Source: Pycnopodia helianthoides (Eukaryota > Echinodermata > Asteroidea > Forcipulatida > Asteriidae). Taken from it: a DNA stretch of 64,000 bases. Below, piece by piece: positions 32,149 through 43,600 of the stretch (position 1 is the stretch's first letter; every line of letters starts with the position of its first letter). The position numbers and the translations under genes were made by a program. The notes beneath the pieces are model-generated. The model worked only from the letters and a program-made list of their open reading frames with translations, searched no databases and was not told the origin of the DNA. The DNA lies in NCBI GenBank assembly GCA_032158295.1, contig CM063249.1:4417195-4481194 (forward strand). Direction: 5' to 3'.

Positions 32149-32940
32149 CTAAAAAGAGAAAGGGGGAGTAAATTTATTAATGCCCGCTTAAAAAGTGTAT
32201 TTTGATATTGAAAAAAATACATATTAGGTAGAGGAGTACAAAAATAACATTTATATTAAATCATGCTTTCATTAAATATTGAAAAAAAAATTCAGAAAAC
32301 CAGGTGTTTTATGTTACAAAATTATCAAAATAATGCATTAGTGCAGATCTGTACTGTAGTGTTGGTAGGAAGGAAGAGAGGATTCATATTGAAAACTTGC
32401 CTTCATTAAGAAAATTGTCTAATTCCTCCTGAGAAAAATACATAAAAGTCATGCTTGAGCTGGGAATATATTAGTGAAACTAAAAAAAAACGCTTATATA
32501 TATATTTTTTTTTTTTTTTTTTTTTTTAAAGTTTTACTTATTATATTTATTTTATATTACAAAAATTACAAGGGTTAGAGAAGTTAACAGATTTATAATC
32601 AACATGACATTGATACTAAGGGTAAGGGAAAAATAATGTAAAGAAACATGATCTTTGCAAGTAATGACTAGACTAAGTTTGTAATTAAAACATGTAACAC
32701 CGAAAGCCGCGCACCGAAGCGTGCGTCAGCGGAAGGCATACCGTGAGCTACCAACTTGTGACGGTAGCGGAATCACGGTGCGTTCCGCTAAGTTTGTCCG
32801 GCCATCGCAACGAATCGGATCAGTATAAGATAAAACATTTACGTTTTCTAGATAGTTTGAACCTCTAAATCAACATTTTTGTTTATTAAAAAAACTTAGT
32901 ACGTGTATAAATGTCCGAATTATGCAAAATAAAAACTTAC
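32149..32940 (-). other. Intron of the transposase-like gene
   Basis: GTAAGT at 32940 going down to TTTCTCTTTTTAG at 32149. It is AT-rich with a T25 run near 32503-32527. A GC-richer block at 32700-32810 (CGAAAGCCGCGCACCGAAGC) shows inverted-repeat character (GCGGAAGGCATACCGTGAGC / TCACGGTGCGTTCCGC). Confidence 0.6.
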
Positions 32941-33123
32941 CGTTTTGTACAGACCGTCAAATCCTCTGAACTTTGGGCGATTTTGCTCGGACTTTCGATG
33001 AACGGTAGCGTTGTTTCTCCGTTCAGAATCGCAGGGGGAAGCACATAGAATTACCCACAATCCTTTGCAAATCAAGTCCTTTGCCATCATATGGAAAAGA
33101 AATCGCGCTAAACAGAATTTCAT
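32941..33123 (-). CDS. Transposase-like gene, exon 1
   Basis: 61 codons from the ATG at 33123 to ACG before GTAAGTTT, phase 0, so it runs directly into the ATG of exon 2. The product is Cys-containing and partly hydrophobic at its start (MKFCLARFLFHMMAK) and basic after residue 34. If the start is not used, this is 5' UTR and translation begins at 32148. Confidence 0.5.
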
Positions 33124-34635
33124 GTAGGGCGATGTGCGTGCGCGAACGGGATGCGCAGAAGTAGGATTACGGTCCCTACTAGTCTGACAAAAATTGTCGA
33201 AATTGCAATTTCGGGGATTTTTTACATTGGATGACTCGTAACCAACCGATCTCCGACCGTCGGTAGGATGTTTACGATTATCGCAACTATTTTCTCACAC
33301 TCGTCCGTTTATGCACATTTGAACTTAAAAGCTCATTATCCAAACTGAACATAGCATTAGTAACTTATAACTACAAGAATAAAGTGCACTGCATTGGCAA
33401 GATTGGTATCGACAAATTTCCATATCGACTATCGATATTATTTCAAAATCAAATAAAAAAAGCCCAAGTCTTGAGTTGAGTGGCATGAGTGGCAAAATAA
33501 GACTAAGTAAGAGTATGGATAATTATACGATGGACACCTTCACTTTCTAAAATAACAAAGTATCGATAGGCTACCGATTATCAAATGTTTTGCTTCAGTT
33601 CAGTTGACGTGAACTGAAAGTTGATCAGAATCGCTCGACTGCCCCCCCCCCCCGAACGCCCGACCGCCCATATTCCTCCATAACTAATAAGTTAACTTAA
33701 ACTCATCCCTCCATCATCCATTCCATTCCATGGCCATGCTATTGCTAAGCTAAGTTAATAAAGTTGTGTTAAATTTAAATCTTTACTTACCTTGTATTTT
33801 TAGGTTTCGCACGGAAGTGAACTTTAAAGCCTCTAGAGCAGACCTTCGTAGCAAGGGAAACATAACTGTATCTTTTTACAGCCAATGTTGCGATGAAAAT
33901 TGAAAAACAAATAACCGGTTCACGCACAAGTCACATTTCAGTCCTCTACGGGGGCCGCCATGTTGATTACTGTTGCCTAATTTTCGGATACTTTTAAAAA
34001 AGCGAGTGCATAGACTTGTTGAAGTCCGTCTTGCTTTTCACCATCTAAAGTAATTTGGGGAGGAGGGGGGATATTAGGGTTGAAACTTTAAAAGTTAAAA
34101 GTATTCTGTACTTCCATTTCTGCATTGAACACATTTCATTCATCTGTTTATGATGTGAAAGCATTTTTGTCAAATGCCCCCCCTCCCCCCCCCCCCCCAA
34201 GGGTCTAATTAAATAGAGAAAACCGCAAAGCTAGAGGGGCATGGCCTATGAAACAACAGACTAACAAATAATAAATATCAGGGTTACCCACTTTCACTTT
34301 TATGTAGGGATGATATCAGTGGATCAATAGTGACTCTACAGATCCGGGTGATTGTTTTAAAAATGAACCCTGGATGAACTTACTTTTTTCCCGACACCAT
34401 TGTTAAACTTTTTTAGAGCAATACAGCAGTAAAAGTATCCGAACATGAACTGCTTCGGCTGTACACACATGCTCAATGGTCGATCGTACGATGTTCCAAT
34501 CAGCTGCTGCTGTTGTTTGACGCCCCCCCCCCCCTGCATATGCTGCTGTCGTCCGCCTTGTTATGGCCACTTCTTCATCTGTAACATTGGTTTTGTTCTA
34601 AAGTATGCGCTCAAAAGAGCCATATTTTAGGTACT
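33124..34635. other. Intergenic/promoter interval between the minus-strand gene and DEPDC5
   Basis: Contains CpG-bearing DNA at 33120-33300, a poly-C run at 33642, a strong minus-strand donor (CAAG then GTAAGT) at 33791, a YY1-like GCCGCCATGTTG at 33955-33966, and poly-C/poly-G tracts near 34060 and 34180. Probably includes the DEPDC5 5' UTR; no exon can be fixed. Confidence 0.4.
33955..33966. promoter_or_regulatory. YY1-like element near a likely transcription start
   Basis: GCCGCCATGTTG matches the animal YY1 core in its usual promoter form, 680 bp upstream of the DEPDC5 ATG. A good minus-strand donor at 33791 suggests transcription could also leave in that direction. Confidence 0.35.
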
Positions 34636-34678
34636 ATGAAGCTGTTCAAGCTATGGGTGCACCAGAAAGGTTTCAGTG
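34636..34678 (+). CDS. DEPDC5: DEPDC5 coding exon 1
   Basis: ATG AAG CTG TTC AAG CTA TGG GTG... gives [14 protein letters not shown], matching the short N-terminal beta-strand of DEPDC5, and ends in phase 1 before GTAAGA. TATTTTAG just before GTACTATG looks like an acceptor, so the 5' UTR is probably in an upstream exon. Confidence 0.8.
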
Positions 34679-37600
34679 GTAAGATTTGCTGAATTGCTGA
34701 TTTTTGAGTGTGTGTGTGTTGTGATGTGAAACTGAAAGTGGTTACAGAACGCGTACGTTACAATACAATACAACTTACAAGTCAAGACAATAGCTGTGTT
34801 TCTGTCTGTGCCAATTACAACGACACTTATGAAAAGTGAAAAGTGAAAACACCTGATTTTGGCATGCCCAGAGTATTTCCTTCCTCCATGCCCATCGTAT
34901 GGTTTACTTTAATGGACGATGGGGTGCATGTATGGGAATTTTTCATAGCAGGTGTTTCCTTCCTCCATGCCCATCGTATGGTTTACTTTAATGGACAATG
35001 GGGTGCATGTATGGGAATTTTTCATAGCAGGTGTTGGGTTATACGGGAAATCCTGCGAAAGACTGTTTTTGTTGGGCCATTGTTGGTAGGTGTTTGTGTG
35101 TGTGGGGGTGGGGTGGGCTACTCCTAGAATTATGAGGTTCCATGAACCTCATAGAGGTCCATGTACAAACTACAATACAAAACTTTTTTTCATTTACGTT
35201 TCTGCACCTGGAATTCTCATTTGAAATCGGATCTCGCCAAAATTAGGCTCTACGTGTTCCTTGGAATCTCATTGAGCGTTGCATGGGTCAAGAAAATCCA
35301 CTCCGCAAATTTAAAATTGTTAAAAAGCAATAAATTCTTACCGTCATTCCCAGTCCTCTTCAAACAGTGTGAGTGTTATAACAAATATGGCGCTGGAGTC
35401 ACATGATGTGTGTACAAAACCAACCTACAGTTGCCGGGACCAGCGTTGCTGCGCGCGGAGTACCAGTTTGTTCGGTAGACCTTTGCGAGCGCAGCAAGCG
35501 CCATATTTGTTATAACACTCACACTGTTTGAAGAGGACTGGGAATGACGGTAAGAATTTATTGCTTTTTAACAATTTTAAATTTGCGGAGTGGATTTTCT
35601 TGACCCATGCAACGCTCAATGAGATTCCAAGGAACACGTAGAGCCTAATTTTGGCGAGATCCGATTTCAAATGAGAATTCCAGGTGCAGAAACGTAAATG
35701 AAAAAAAGTTTTGTATTGTAGTTTGTACATGGACCTCTATGAGGTTCATGGAACCTCATAATTCTAGGAGTAGGGTGGGCGAGGTGGGCCCGGAGGTCTT
35801 GAGGTGAGGGTCGGGTGTGGTGGCAGGGGTGGGGGGGAGGGTTTCGTAATATGGGCGCGCCATCTGACCGTGGGAAGGGAATGCAGGGGTTGTTGTTTTT
35901 CATGATTTGGGCTAGCGCCCTGGTTGGTAGGCTACATTTGTAAATCAATTACAAGAACCATCTCTGCCCTCACAGGAACCCATTAACCCCTGGGTGATGA
36001 GAAGCACTTACAGTTTTAAAAGTGTCTTGCTCAAAGACACAAGTGTCATGACCGGGATTCGAACCCACACCCTAATGACTTAGCCACCAGAACTTGATTC
36101 CGATACACTAAACCGCTCGGCCACGACACGCTAATAACAGGACACTTTTCACAGGTTGGTGAACATGTTTTACTCTAATCGAGAAACGGGCTTAGTACAA
36201 CAGTATTAGGGGATTCTATCCTATGTACCCAAGTCAAAAACCAAACTTGTGAGTTATAGTTCTCATACTCCATACTCTTACTTGAGGTACTCGTACTCGG
36301 TAAGCAAAGTACTCAAAGTCATACTCTTTACGTTACCTGGACCCAGGTCTGACCCTAGAGCATGTAAAGCATTCGATTGTAGCTTCCACTCCGGTTCAAC
36401 CAAGGTCTGACCCTATAGTGCATTCAATTAGCTTCTCTGGTTCGACCCAGGTCCAACCCTCTAGAGCATTCGATTAGCTTCTCCGGTTCGACCCAGGTCT
36501 GACCCTAGTGCGTTTGATTAGCTTCTCTGGTTTGACCCAGGTTTGACCCTAGAGCATGTAGAGCATTCTATTAGCTTCCACTCCGGTTCAACCCAGGTCT
36601 GACCCTAGTGCGTTTGATTAGCTCCTCTGGTTCAACCAAGGTCTGACCCTAGTGCGTTTGATTAGCTCCTCTGGTTCGACCCAGGTCTGACCGTAGTGCG
36701 TTCAATTAGCTTCTCCGGTTCAACCCAGGTCTGACCCTAGTGCGTTTGATTAGCTCCTCTGGTTCGACCCAGGTCTGACCGTAGTGCATTCAATTAGCTC
36801 CTCTGGTTCAACCCAGGTCTGACCCTAGTGCGTTCAATTAGCTTCTCCGGTTCAACCCCGAGGTCTGACCCTAGTGCATTCAATTAGCCTCTCTGGTTCG
36901 ACCCAGGTCTGACCCTATAGTGCGTTTGATTAGCTTCTCTGGTTCAACCCAGGTCTGACCCTAGTGCGTTCAATTAGCTTCTCCGGTTCGACCCCGAGGT
37001 CTGACCCTATAGTGCATTTACTTGAGGTACTCGTACACGGTAAGCAAAGTACTCAAAGTCATACTCTTTACGTTACTTGGACTCAGGTCTGACCCTAGTG
37101 CGTTTGATTAGCTTTTCTGGTTCGACCCAGGTCTGACCCTAGAGCATGTAAAGCATTCGATTGTAGCTTCCACTCCGGTTCAACCAAGGTCTGACCCTAT
37201 AGTGCATTCAATTAGCTTCTCTGGTTCGACCCAGGTCCAACCCTCTAGAGCATTCGATTAGCTCCTCTGGTTCGACCCAGGTCTGACCGTAGTGCGTTCA
37301 ATTAGCTTCTCCGGTTCAACCCAGGTCTGACCCTAGTGCGTTTGATTAGCTCCTCTGGTTCGACCCAGGTCTGACCGTAGTGCATTCAATTAGCTCCTCT
37401 GGTTCAACCCAGGTCTGACCCTAGTGCGTTCAATTAGCTTCTCCGGTTCAACCCCGAGGTCTGACCCTAGTGCATTCAATTAGCCTCTCTGGTTCGACCC
37501 AGGTCTGACCCTATAGTGCGTTTGATTAGCTTCTCTGGTTCAACCCAGGTCTGACCCTAGTGCGTTCAATTAGCTTCTCCGGTTCGACCCCGAGGTCTGA

Positions 37601-40600
37601 CCCTATAGTGCATTTGATTAGCTTCTCTGGTTCAACTGGTGAAAATTTTGTTAGAACCCTAGAGCATTCAATTAGCTTCTCTGGTTCAACCCAGGTCTGA
37701 CCCTAGAGCATTCATATTTTAGTTGGAAAGCTTAATGGTTTAATGAAGTTTATACTAGAACAATTTTTTCTTTGAAGTTTTTGCTCTGAAATGAAGTCAT
37801 ATTCGAGAAAACTGTACCTGAAAAGCGCTGATTTAAGGACAATGTGTTTACAATGTATGTGTGCTAAAAATTGTGCATGGTTTTTCACTTTTTTCTCTTG
37901 ACTCACACAACGTATGGAGCCCATATTCTCACCGGTTTGTTACTTGATGTAATAGGTGATCACACAAAACATGAACCTTGTCTGGGACTATTTTGTTTGC
38001 TCTACCAATCCTGCGCTGAATCAAGCCGTAATTTTCTTTTGTTTTTGTTTCTTATTAAACAGAAGATGAACTTGTCATCAATCCCAAGGAGTTTCCAGAT
38101 GTCAAGGTTGGGGACATTTTAGAGATATTCCATCCAGACGAAGACAGCAGGTAATTGACCTCAATTTAATCCACAATGATTGTAATTTGTTTAGTACAAG
38201 GAACATAAGCATGCCAATGTTGTTTATTTCAGTATTTTTTACAAAATACAAATGTGTTTAGACTTGTGTGTTGACCTCAAGATCTTACAAGGTTTTTTAT
38301 TTTTTATTTTTTTTTTTGGGGGGGGGGGTAAATGCCCTCAACCTATGTTTAAGCACATTCTTTGGCCACTCTCTCATGCATACATGTCCAACAGCTTCTA
38401 AAGAATAACTAAATCTTAGAATTTAAGTGCAGGGACAAATTTTTTGGACATTATTAAAGTCTGCAGTTGGCATTTTTTAACATAAAGCATAACAAAACTA
38501 TACATGGCTCAGTTGGTAGAGCGCCTGCACGTTAATCCAGAGGTCACAGGTTCAAGTCTCGCTCTTGTCAATTTTGCTCTGTCAAAACCAAAATTTAATA
38601 ATTTTACCAATTCAGTTTCCCATATGGTTTATTACTTTATAAAACTATAACGCATCATTGATAGTTTGAACATCAACAAAGTAAACAAATATTTGGGAAA
38701 TAAAAAGTTATAAACTTGAGCAAAAAGTTACCTCAAAACTTAACAGTATACACTCTTTTGTCTATTTTTGTCTTCTAAATTACTCTCTTTCAAGTCTTTT
38801 CTTGAAAAACATAGATCATTAAAAACTTTACAATCACATAAGAATCAACAAACAAATGATGACAGGTTTAATACAATAAAAATTACCTGTGTTGACCATG
38901 TTTGAATGATAAAACAAAATTGAGTTGACAGGTTATATTAAGTTTTCTGAAATCTATGTTAGTTAAAATCAAATAAAGGGACAGAACCTTAAAGGGACAT
39001 TGCAGAATTGGTTTTTGCTAACAAAACAGTTGCTGGTAGTGTAAGCACTTTATGTAATCCACCTACATAAAATGACAAACCTGTAGAACTTTGAGATCGA
39101 TCGGCCATCTGGGTCACGAGAAAATACTGAAAAACCGATTACACATTTGCATGAAATCATAGCCTATAGATTCAACAAATGAATAAAACGCTCACTGAGC
39201 GATAAACTCCAATCTGAAAATTAATTTATTCATTTCTCATTACCTATGGCATTTCAGACAGAAATATTTTAAGGGATGTTTTCTACTATCATCATCATTA
39301 GACCGTGTAACTTTTGTGTAAATCTGTGATCAAAAAGTATATATTTTACAAGTTTTTTCTTACCAATTCTGTAATGTTCCTTTAAAGGTTAGAATAATAA
39401 TAATAGGAGATGCTTATCTCATAATGTGAGAGCCTCTATGCGTAGTCAGCCCAAGATCCAATTGTTTTTTTTCCTTAAAATATTGGACAGGAAGTCAGAA
39501 TGTGCTGTCAAATTTACATACATGTTGGCCAATTCCTACCTGATGTATTCCAAGACAAATTACTTTGTAGTGCATTTTATCCTTACAGGCAGCTTAAAGG
39601 CAAAGTAGGCCTATTCGTTTGGTTTATGGAAGCCTTTCAATAATTGTTTTAATCCAATGCTGTTTTACTTTAAATTAATGCCTCTATTTTGAAGAAGAAC
39701 AAAATTCTACATGTTTCTGTATCCTGGTTTTTCAGTGAACCTATTTGTATAATTTGCAATTTAAAAATATTTTGTATACATCTTGTAATGCCACATAATT
39801 CATCAGCTTTGTGCTGCCAGTTGTTTTCTTTAAAGAAAATGAATGAGTAAATGAGTGAACTGCGTTAATGTGTCAAAATGAGAAACCATGGTTGGATACA
39901 AAGTCGTATTTCATATAAATGGTTTCCACTCTGTATAAAGTTCACAGCAAACTTCACACAGCTGTAGTGGAAATCCTTACATAAACAATTTTGTCAGTTG
40001 TGTAATAATGCCACCCAACGTCTGATCACTCTTAGGTAAATATTTTTTCGTTTTGTTTGGTGTTTTTTTTTTTCATGGATTGTGCAGAGAGCTGTCCCTT
40101 CAGGTCAGTCTTTCAAATAAGTGTGCACAGATGTTCCGTTGGTGTTGTTAATTTACCTCAATTTGGAAGGGTTTCCTGGATGACGCAGTGTCTGTTTTAT
40201 AATAGTGGCTAATTTGTTATGCTCCACAGTACTTACATGTAGCCTGTTAAGCAAGGTGTTTTTCAGCTTGTAGTTCCTTCCCTTGTCCACGCAGGCTTGG
40301 GGCGATCAGGGACAGGGGCTACCTTGGTTTTTTTCCCACAAATATTGACACCTTGCTGCGAAGGTTTTTAAATAGGAGAAACACAATGCATTTTTAAAAT
40401 TATGTCAAGGATGAAGTTTTTCCTCCGCCATTGTGGCTGTGTTAATTGGCGGTGCTGCTGAGAAGGTTTCACATTTTTTGTGAAATCCCAACTCAAGGCG
40501 AAGGCTACACTTAACTGATTTGGGCTGTTGACCCAAATCAACTGACTGGCTGAAACAGGGTTACCTCCTTCACAGTCCGTAAGGATGTACGCATGGGTAT

Positions 40601-43600
40601 CATCCACTGGGAGCCTGGCTGGTAGAGCAGAATGCACTACCTTCCCAACTTTTTACGAAGCAATTATGGTTAAGTGCCTTGCTCAAGGGCACAAGTGTCA
40701 TGATCGGGATTCGAACCCACACTGTGCTGCTGACAACACCAGAGCTTGGGTCCGGTGAACTAGACCACTCGGCCACGACATGCCACAACTTTGCTTTTTA
40801 CCAGTGTATACATAGGCCTACTTGAACTGTATGCAAAACAACAACTTAGACATAACATAACAACCTATTGAACTAGAGGGAGACAAAACAGAAGATAAGG
40901 CATGTGTAAGGAGATGAACTTTACAAAAAATGGTATTACATGAGTGGCAACAGACAGCTCAAGAAAGAGTGAAATGGAGAATTGGTGAAGATCGGACTTA
41001 GACTTCACTCTAGTCCTGACTGGTGATGCTTGTTTTTGCATAAACCGGTAGTTGCCAGTTGAAGGTGCAACATCAACTGGCTCAGAGGGACAGGACAAGT
41101 CTATGAATTTTGTTCAAAACTTAAGTTTTGATACAGATTGTTTGATAGTCCAGATATGTCTCTTCTGCAGTAATTTGTGTTGCGACCGCTGGCGACAACG
41201 CTAACAAAACTAACATTGCCAATCAAAACTAGCTTTTCTCCTGCGGTGGAGTGAAAAAGCCTAGATAATGTTCATCTACCCATGTGCAGTTTATCAAACA
41301 GAGGAAATATGTGATGCGATCAAGCTAAATGAGTCGTTTGTCGGTAAATGCATTGTTGAATAACAGGCCAAAATAGGTCGACAGGGGTCTACATTTCTAC
41401 ACATCTCTTGGTGTTTCGACTTCCATAACTTTTGAACCAAAGGTGGTATCAACACAGGGTTTTCATATCCTTAAAGTTGAGTTTGTACTTCTTTCAAATA
41501 GATAAAAAAACTAAAATTGACAAGGGTCGACAAAAGACTCATTTAGCTTGATCGCATCACATATGTTTTCTGGCTGAATAACATGACATCGATATTTACT
41601 GTGTTTTTTTTAAGAAGAAATTTACGTGAAATTTATTTCTTCTTTTTTTCCAGCCATCTCCTATTGCAAGTGAAGTCTTTGCAAACTGATTTGCAACAAA
41701 AAGGGAAAGGTAATACTGTAATGCTCTCTTTGCAGCTTAATCCAATTATAATAATTCACTCGGTGCTTTTTTGGTTCTAAGGTTCCTTTGGACATTGGTT
41801 GAGAGGAGATAAAATAACAGCACTATAAAATTAAGGTTCAGAACAAGATTCAATTAGATCTCCTTATCTTTGATTTTACATAACAATTATACGCTTGATG
41901 AAATTTTTTAAAAATTCAAAACATTAGAATTTATACTCAAGTTTAAATCAAGTTATAAAAAGTCTGACTTTTCCTTTTTTTTCAACTGGGTGTACCAATT
42001 ACCATAATAGTCTTTTAAGCTTTTCCATTTTCTATTAAACAATTACGAGATTACTGTTTTGCTTTTTATTAGACATTATCAGCGTGGATCAGACGATAGC
42101 CAACCTGTTCCAACTGAGAGCCTACAAAGATGTGGCGGTTTGCCGCGTGTCGTCCGTTCAAGAGGTCGGTCTGGATCTTGTGGAGTTGGTCTTTAGAGAG
42201 CAGTACATCAGCCGCAGTGACATGTGGCGCCTCAAGAATAACCTGGTAAGAATAACCTGGTATAATAGTGTGGATTTAAAGGCACTGGACACTATTGGTA
42301 ATTACTCAAAATAATTGTTAGCATAAAAACTTACTTGGTAACGAGCAATGGAGAGCTGTTGATAGTATAAAACATTGTGAGAAATGGCTCCCTCTGAAGT
42401 AACGTAGTTTTTGAGAAAGAAGTAAAATATTTGAATTGATTTCGAGACCTTGCGTGAGGTCTCGAAATCAAGCAATCAAGCATCTGAAAGCACACAACTT
42501 CGTGTGACAAGGGTGTTTTTTCTTCCATTATTATCTTACAACTTCGACGACCAATTAAGTTCAAATTTTTACAGGTTTGTTTTTGGGTGCATATGTTGAG
42601 ATACACCAAGTGAGAAGACTGGTCTTTGACAATTACCAAAGGTGTCCAGTGTCTTTAAAAGTCCTTGCTCCAGTAGACCCTTCTCACTGACGTCCCATTA
42701 TCTCCAGCAATACGGGAGGTCTTCCATGCTGGAGTGCTCGGCACTTGTAGAATAGCCTGCTAGTGACTGCCGGCGTTGCGTTTCGTAGCACATGTTCGTG
42801 GAGTTTAAGTAGTTTGTGTGCGTGACGTGCTCATGAAAGTACTCCGGCATGGCGAGCGATGAAATAGTGACATCATCTGAGAAGGGTCTATGGGGGTGGG
42901 GGGGGGGGGGTTGACGGTGAGGGAAAGGTTGTTTTGTTAATTATATTTAGAGAGTTAATATTATGGTACAGATAAATTATATAGTCAGCGTTGGCAAAGA
43001 TTTCAAAATAGAGACATTTTATTTTATACTTGACACTATTTTCAAAAAAATAATATTCATATCTATTTGTGACTTTTTTTTTGAAAGACTGACTCATGCC
43101 CCTACCTGTCGAAGAAAGTGGAATACTCCGGAGTCCGGGCACAGGTCAATGAACTGTGGGCGGGTGGCGAGAAGGTGATGTGTGGTGTAGTGACTGGAGA
43201 CACACGCGTAGCGTTCCGCTCGGCCACTGCCATGGTGTACATGTTCATACAGATGAGCTCAGAGATGTGGGACTTTGACGCAAATGGTGAGAACTTAGTT
43301 TGGGGCTTGGGATGAAGCTAGACCTTGTACAGTGAATGTCATTGCATGCGACTCGGATGGGAATAAACATGGGGGGTTGATCCCTGAACATTTGGTTAAT
43401 GTCGGCGTGTCGTTGCCGCGCGGATAAGAACACCGGACTCGAGCTCTGGTGTTTCTGATCAGCAGAGTGTGGGTTCGAGTCCCGGTCGGTGACGCTTGTG
43501 TCCTTAAGCAAGACACTTAACCATTATTGCTGCATCCCTCGATTGGGATATTAAGCCGTACGTCCCGTGTACTAAGTCTGGTAGTGCACGTAAAAGAACC

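Larger units (their letters stand above)
28821..33123 (-). mobile_element. Transposase-like gene with a 2A peptide: spliced, frameshifted
   Basis: About 1,170 codons on the minus strand: exon 1 32941-33123, intron 32149-32940 (GTAAGT to TTTTTAG), then a near-continuous frame to 28821. In order: a Cys-containing leader, a hydrophobic segment, a 2A motif, a coiled coil, TDET and SDRAA motifs that could be acidic residues of an RNase-H/DDE-type core, a CGLH block, a long conserved C-terminal half and an SH3/Tudor-like tail. I recall this architecture only as an unnamed repetitive protein family of invertebrates and fish; the superfamily is not assigned. Two frame changes fall in A and G runs, and one TGA splits the C-terminal half. 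Terminal inverted repeats are not recognised, so the true ends are unknown. A single-copy domesticated gene is the alternative. Confidence 0.6.

Noticed and set aside
35161..35730. Identical ~78-residue frames on both strands
   Set aside because: They are a consequence of the inverted repeat; no splice sites or family support a gene.
36281..37710. CRISPR-like regular repeats
   Set aside because: Units are contiguous tandem copies without unique spacers, and the DNA is animal; it is a minisatellite. The same holds for 22447-22992.
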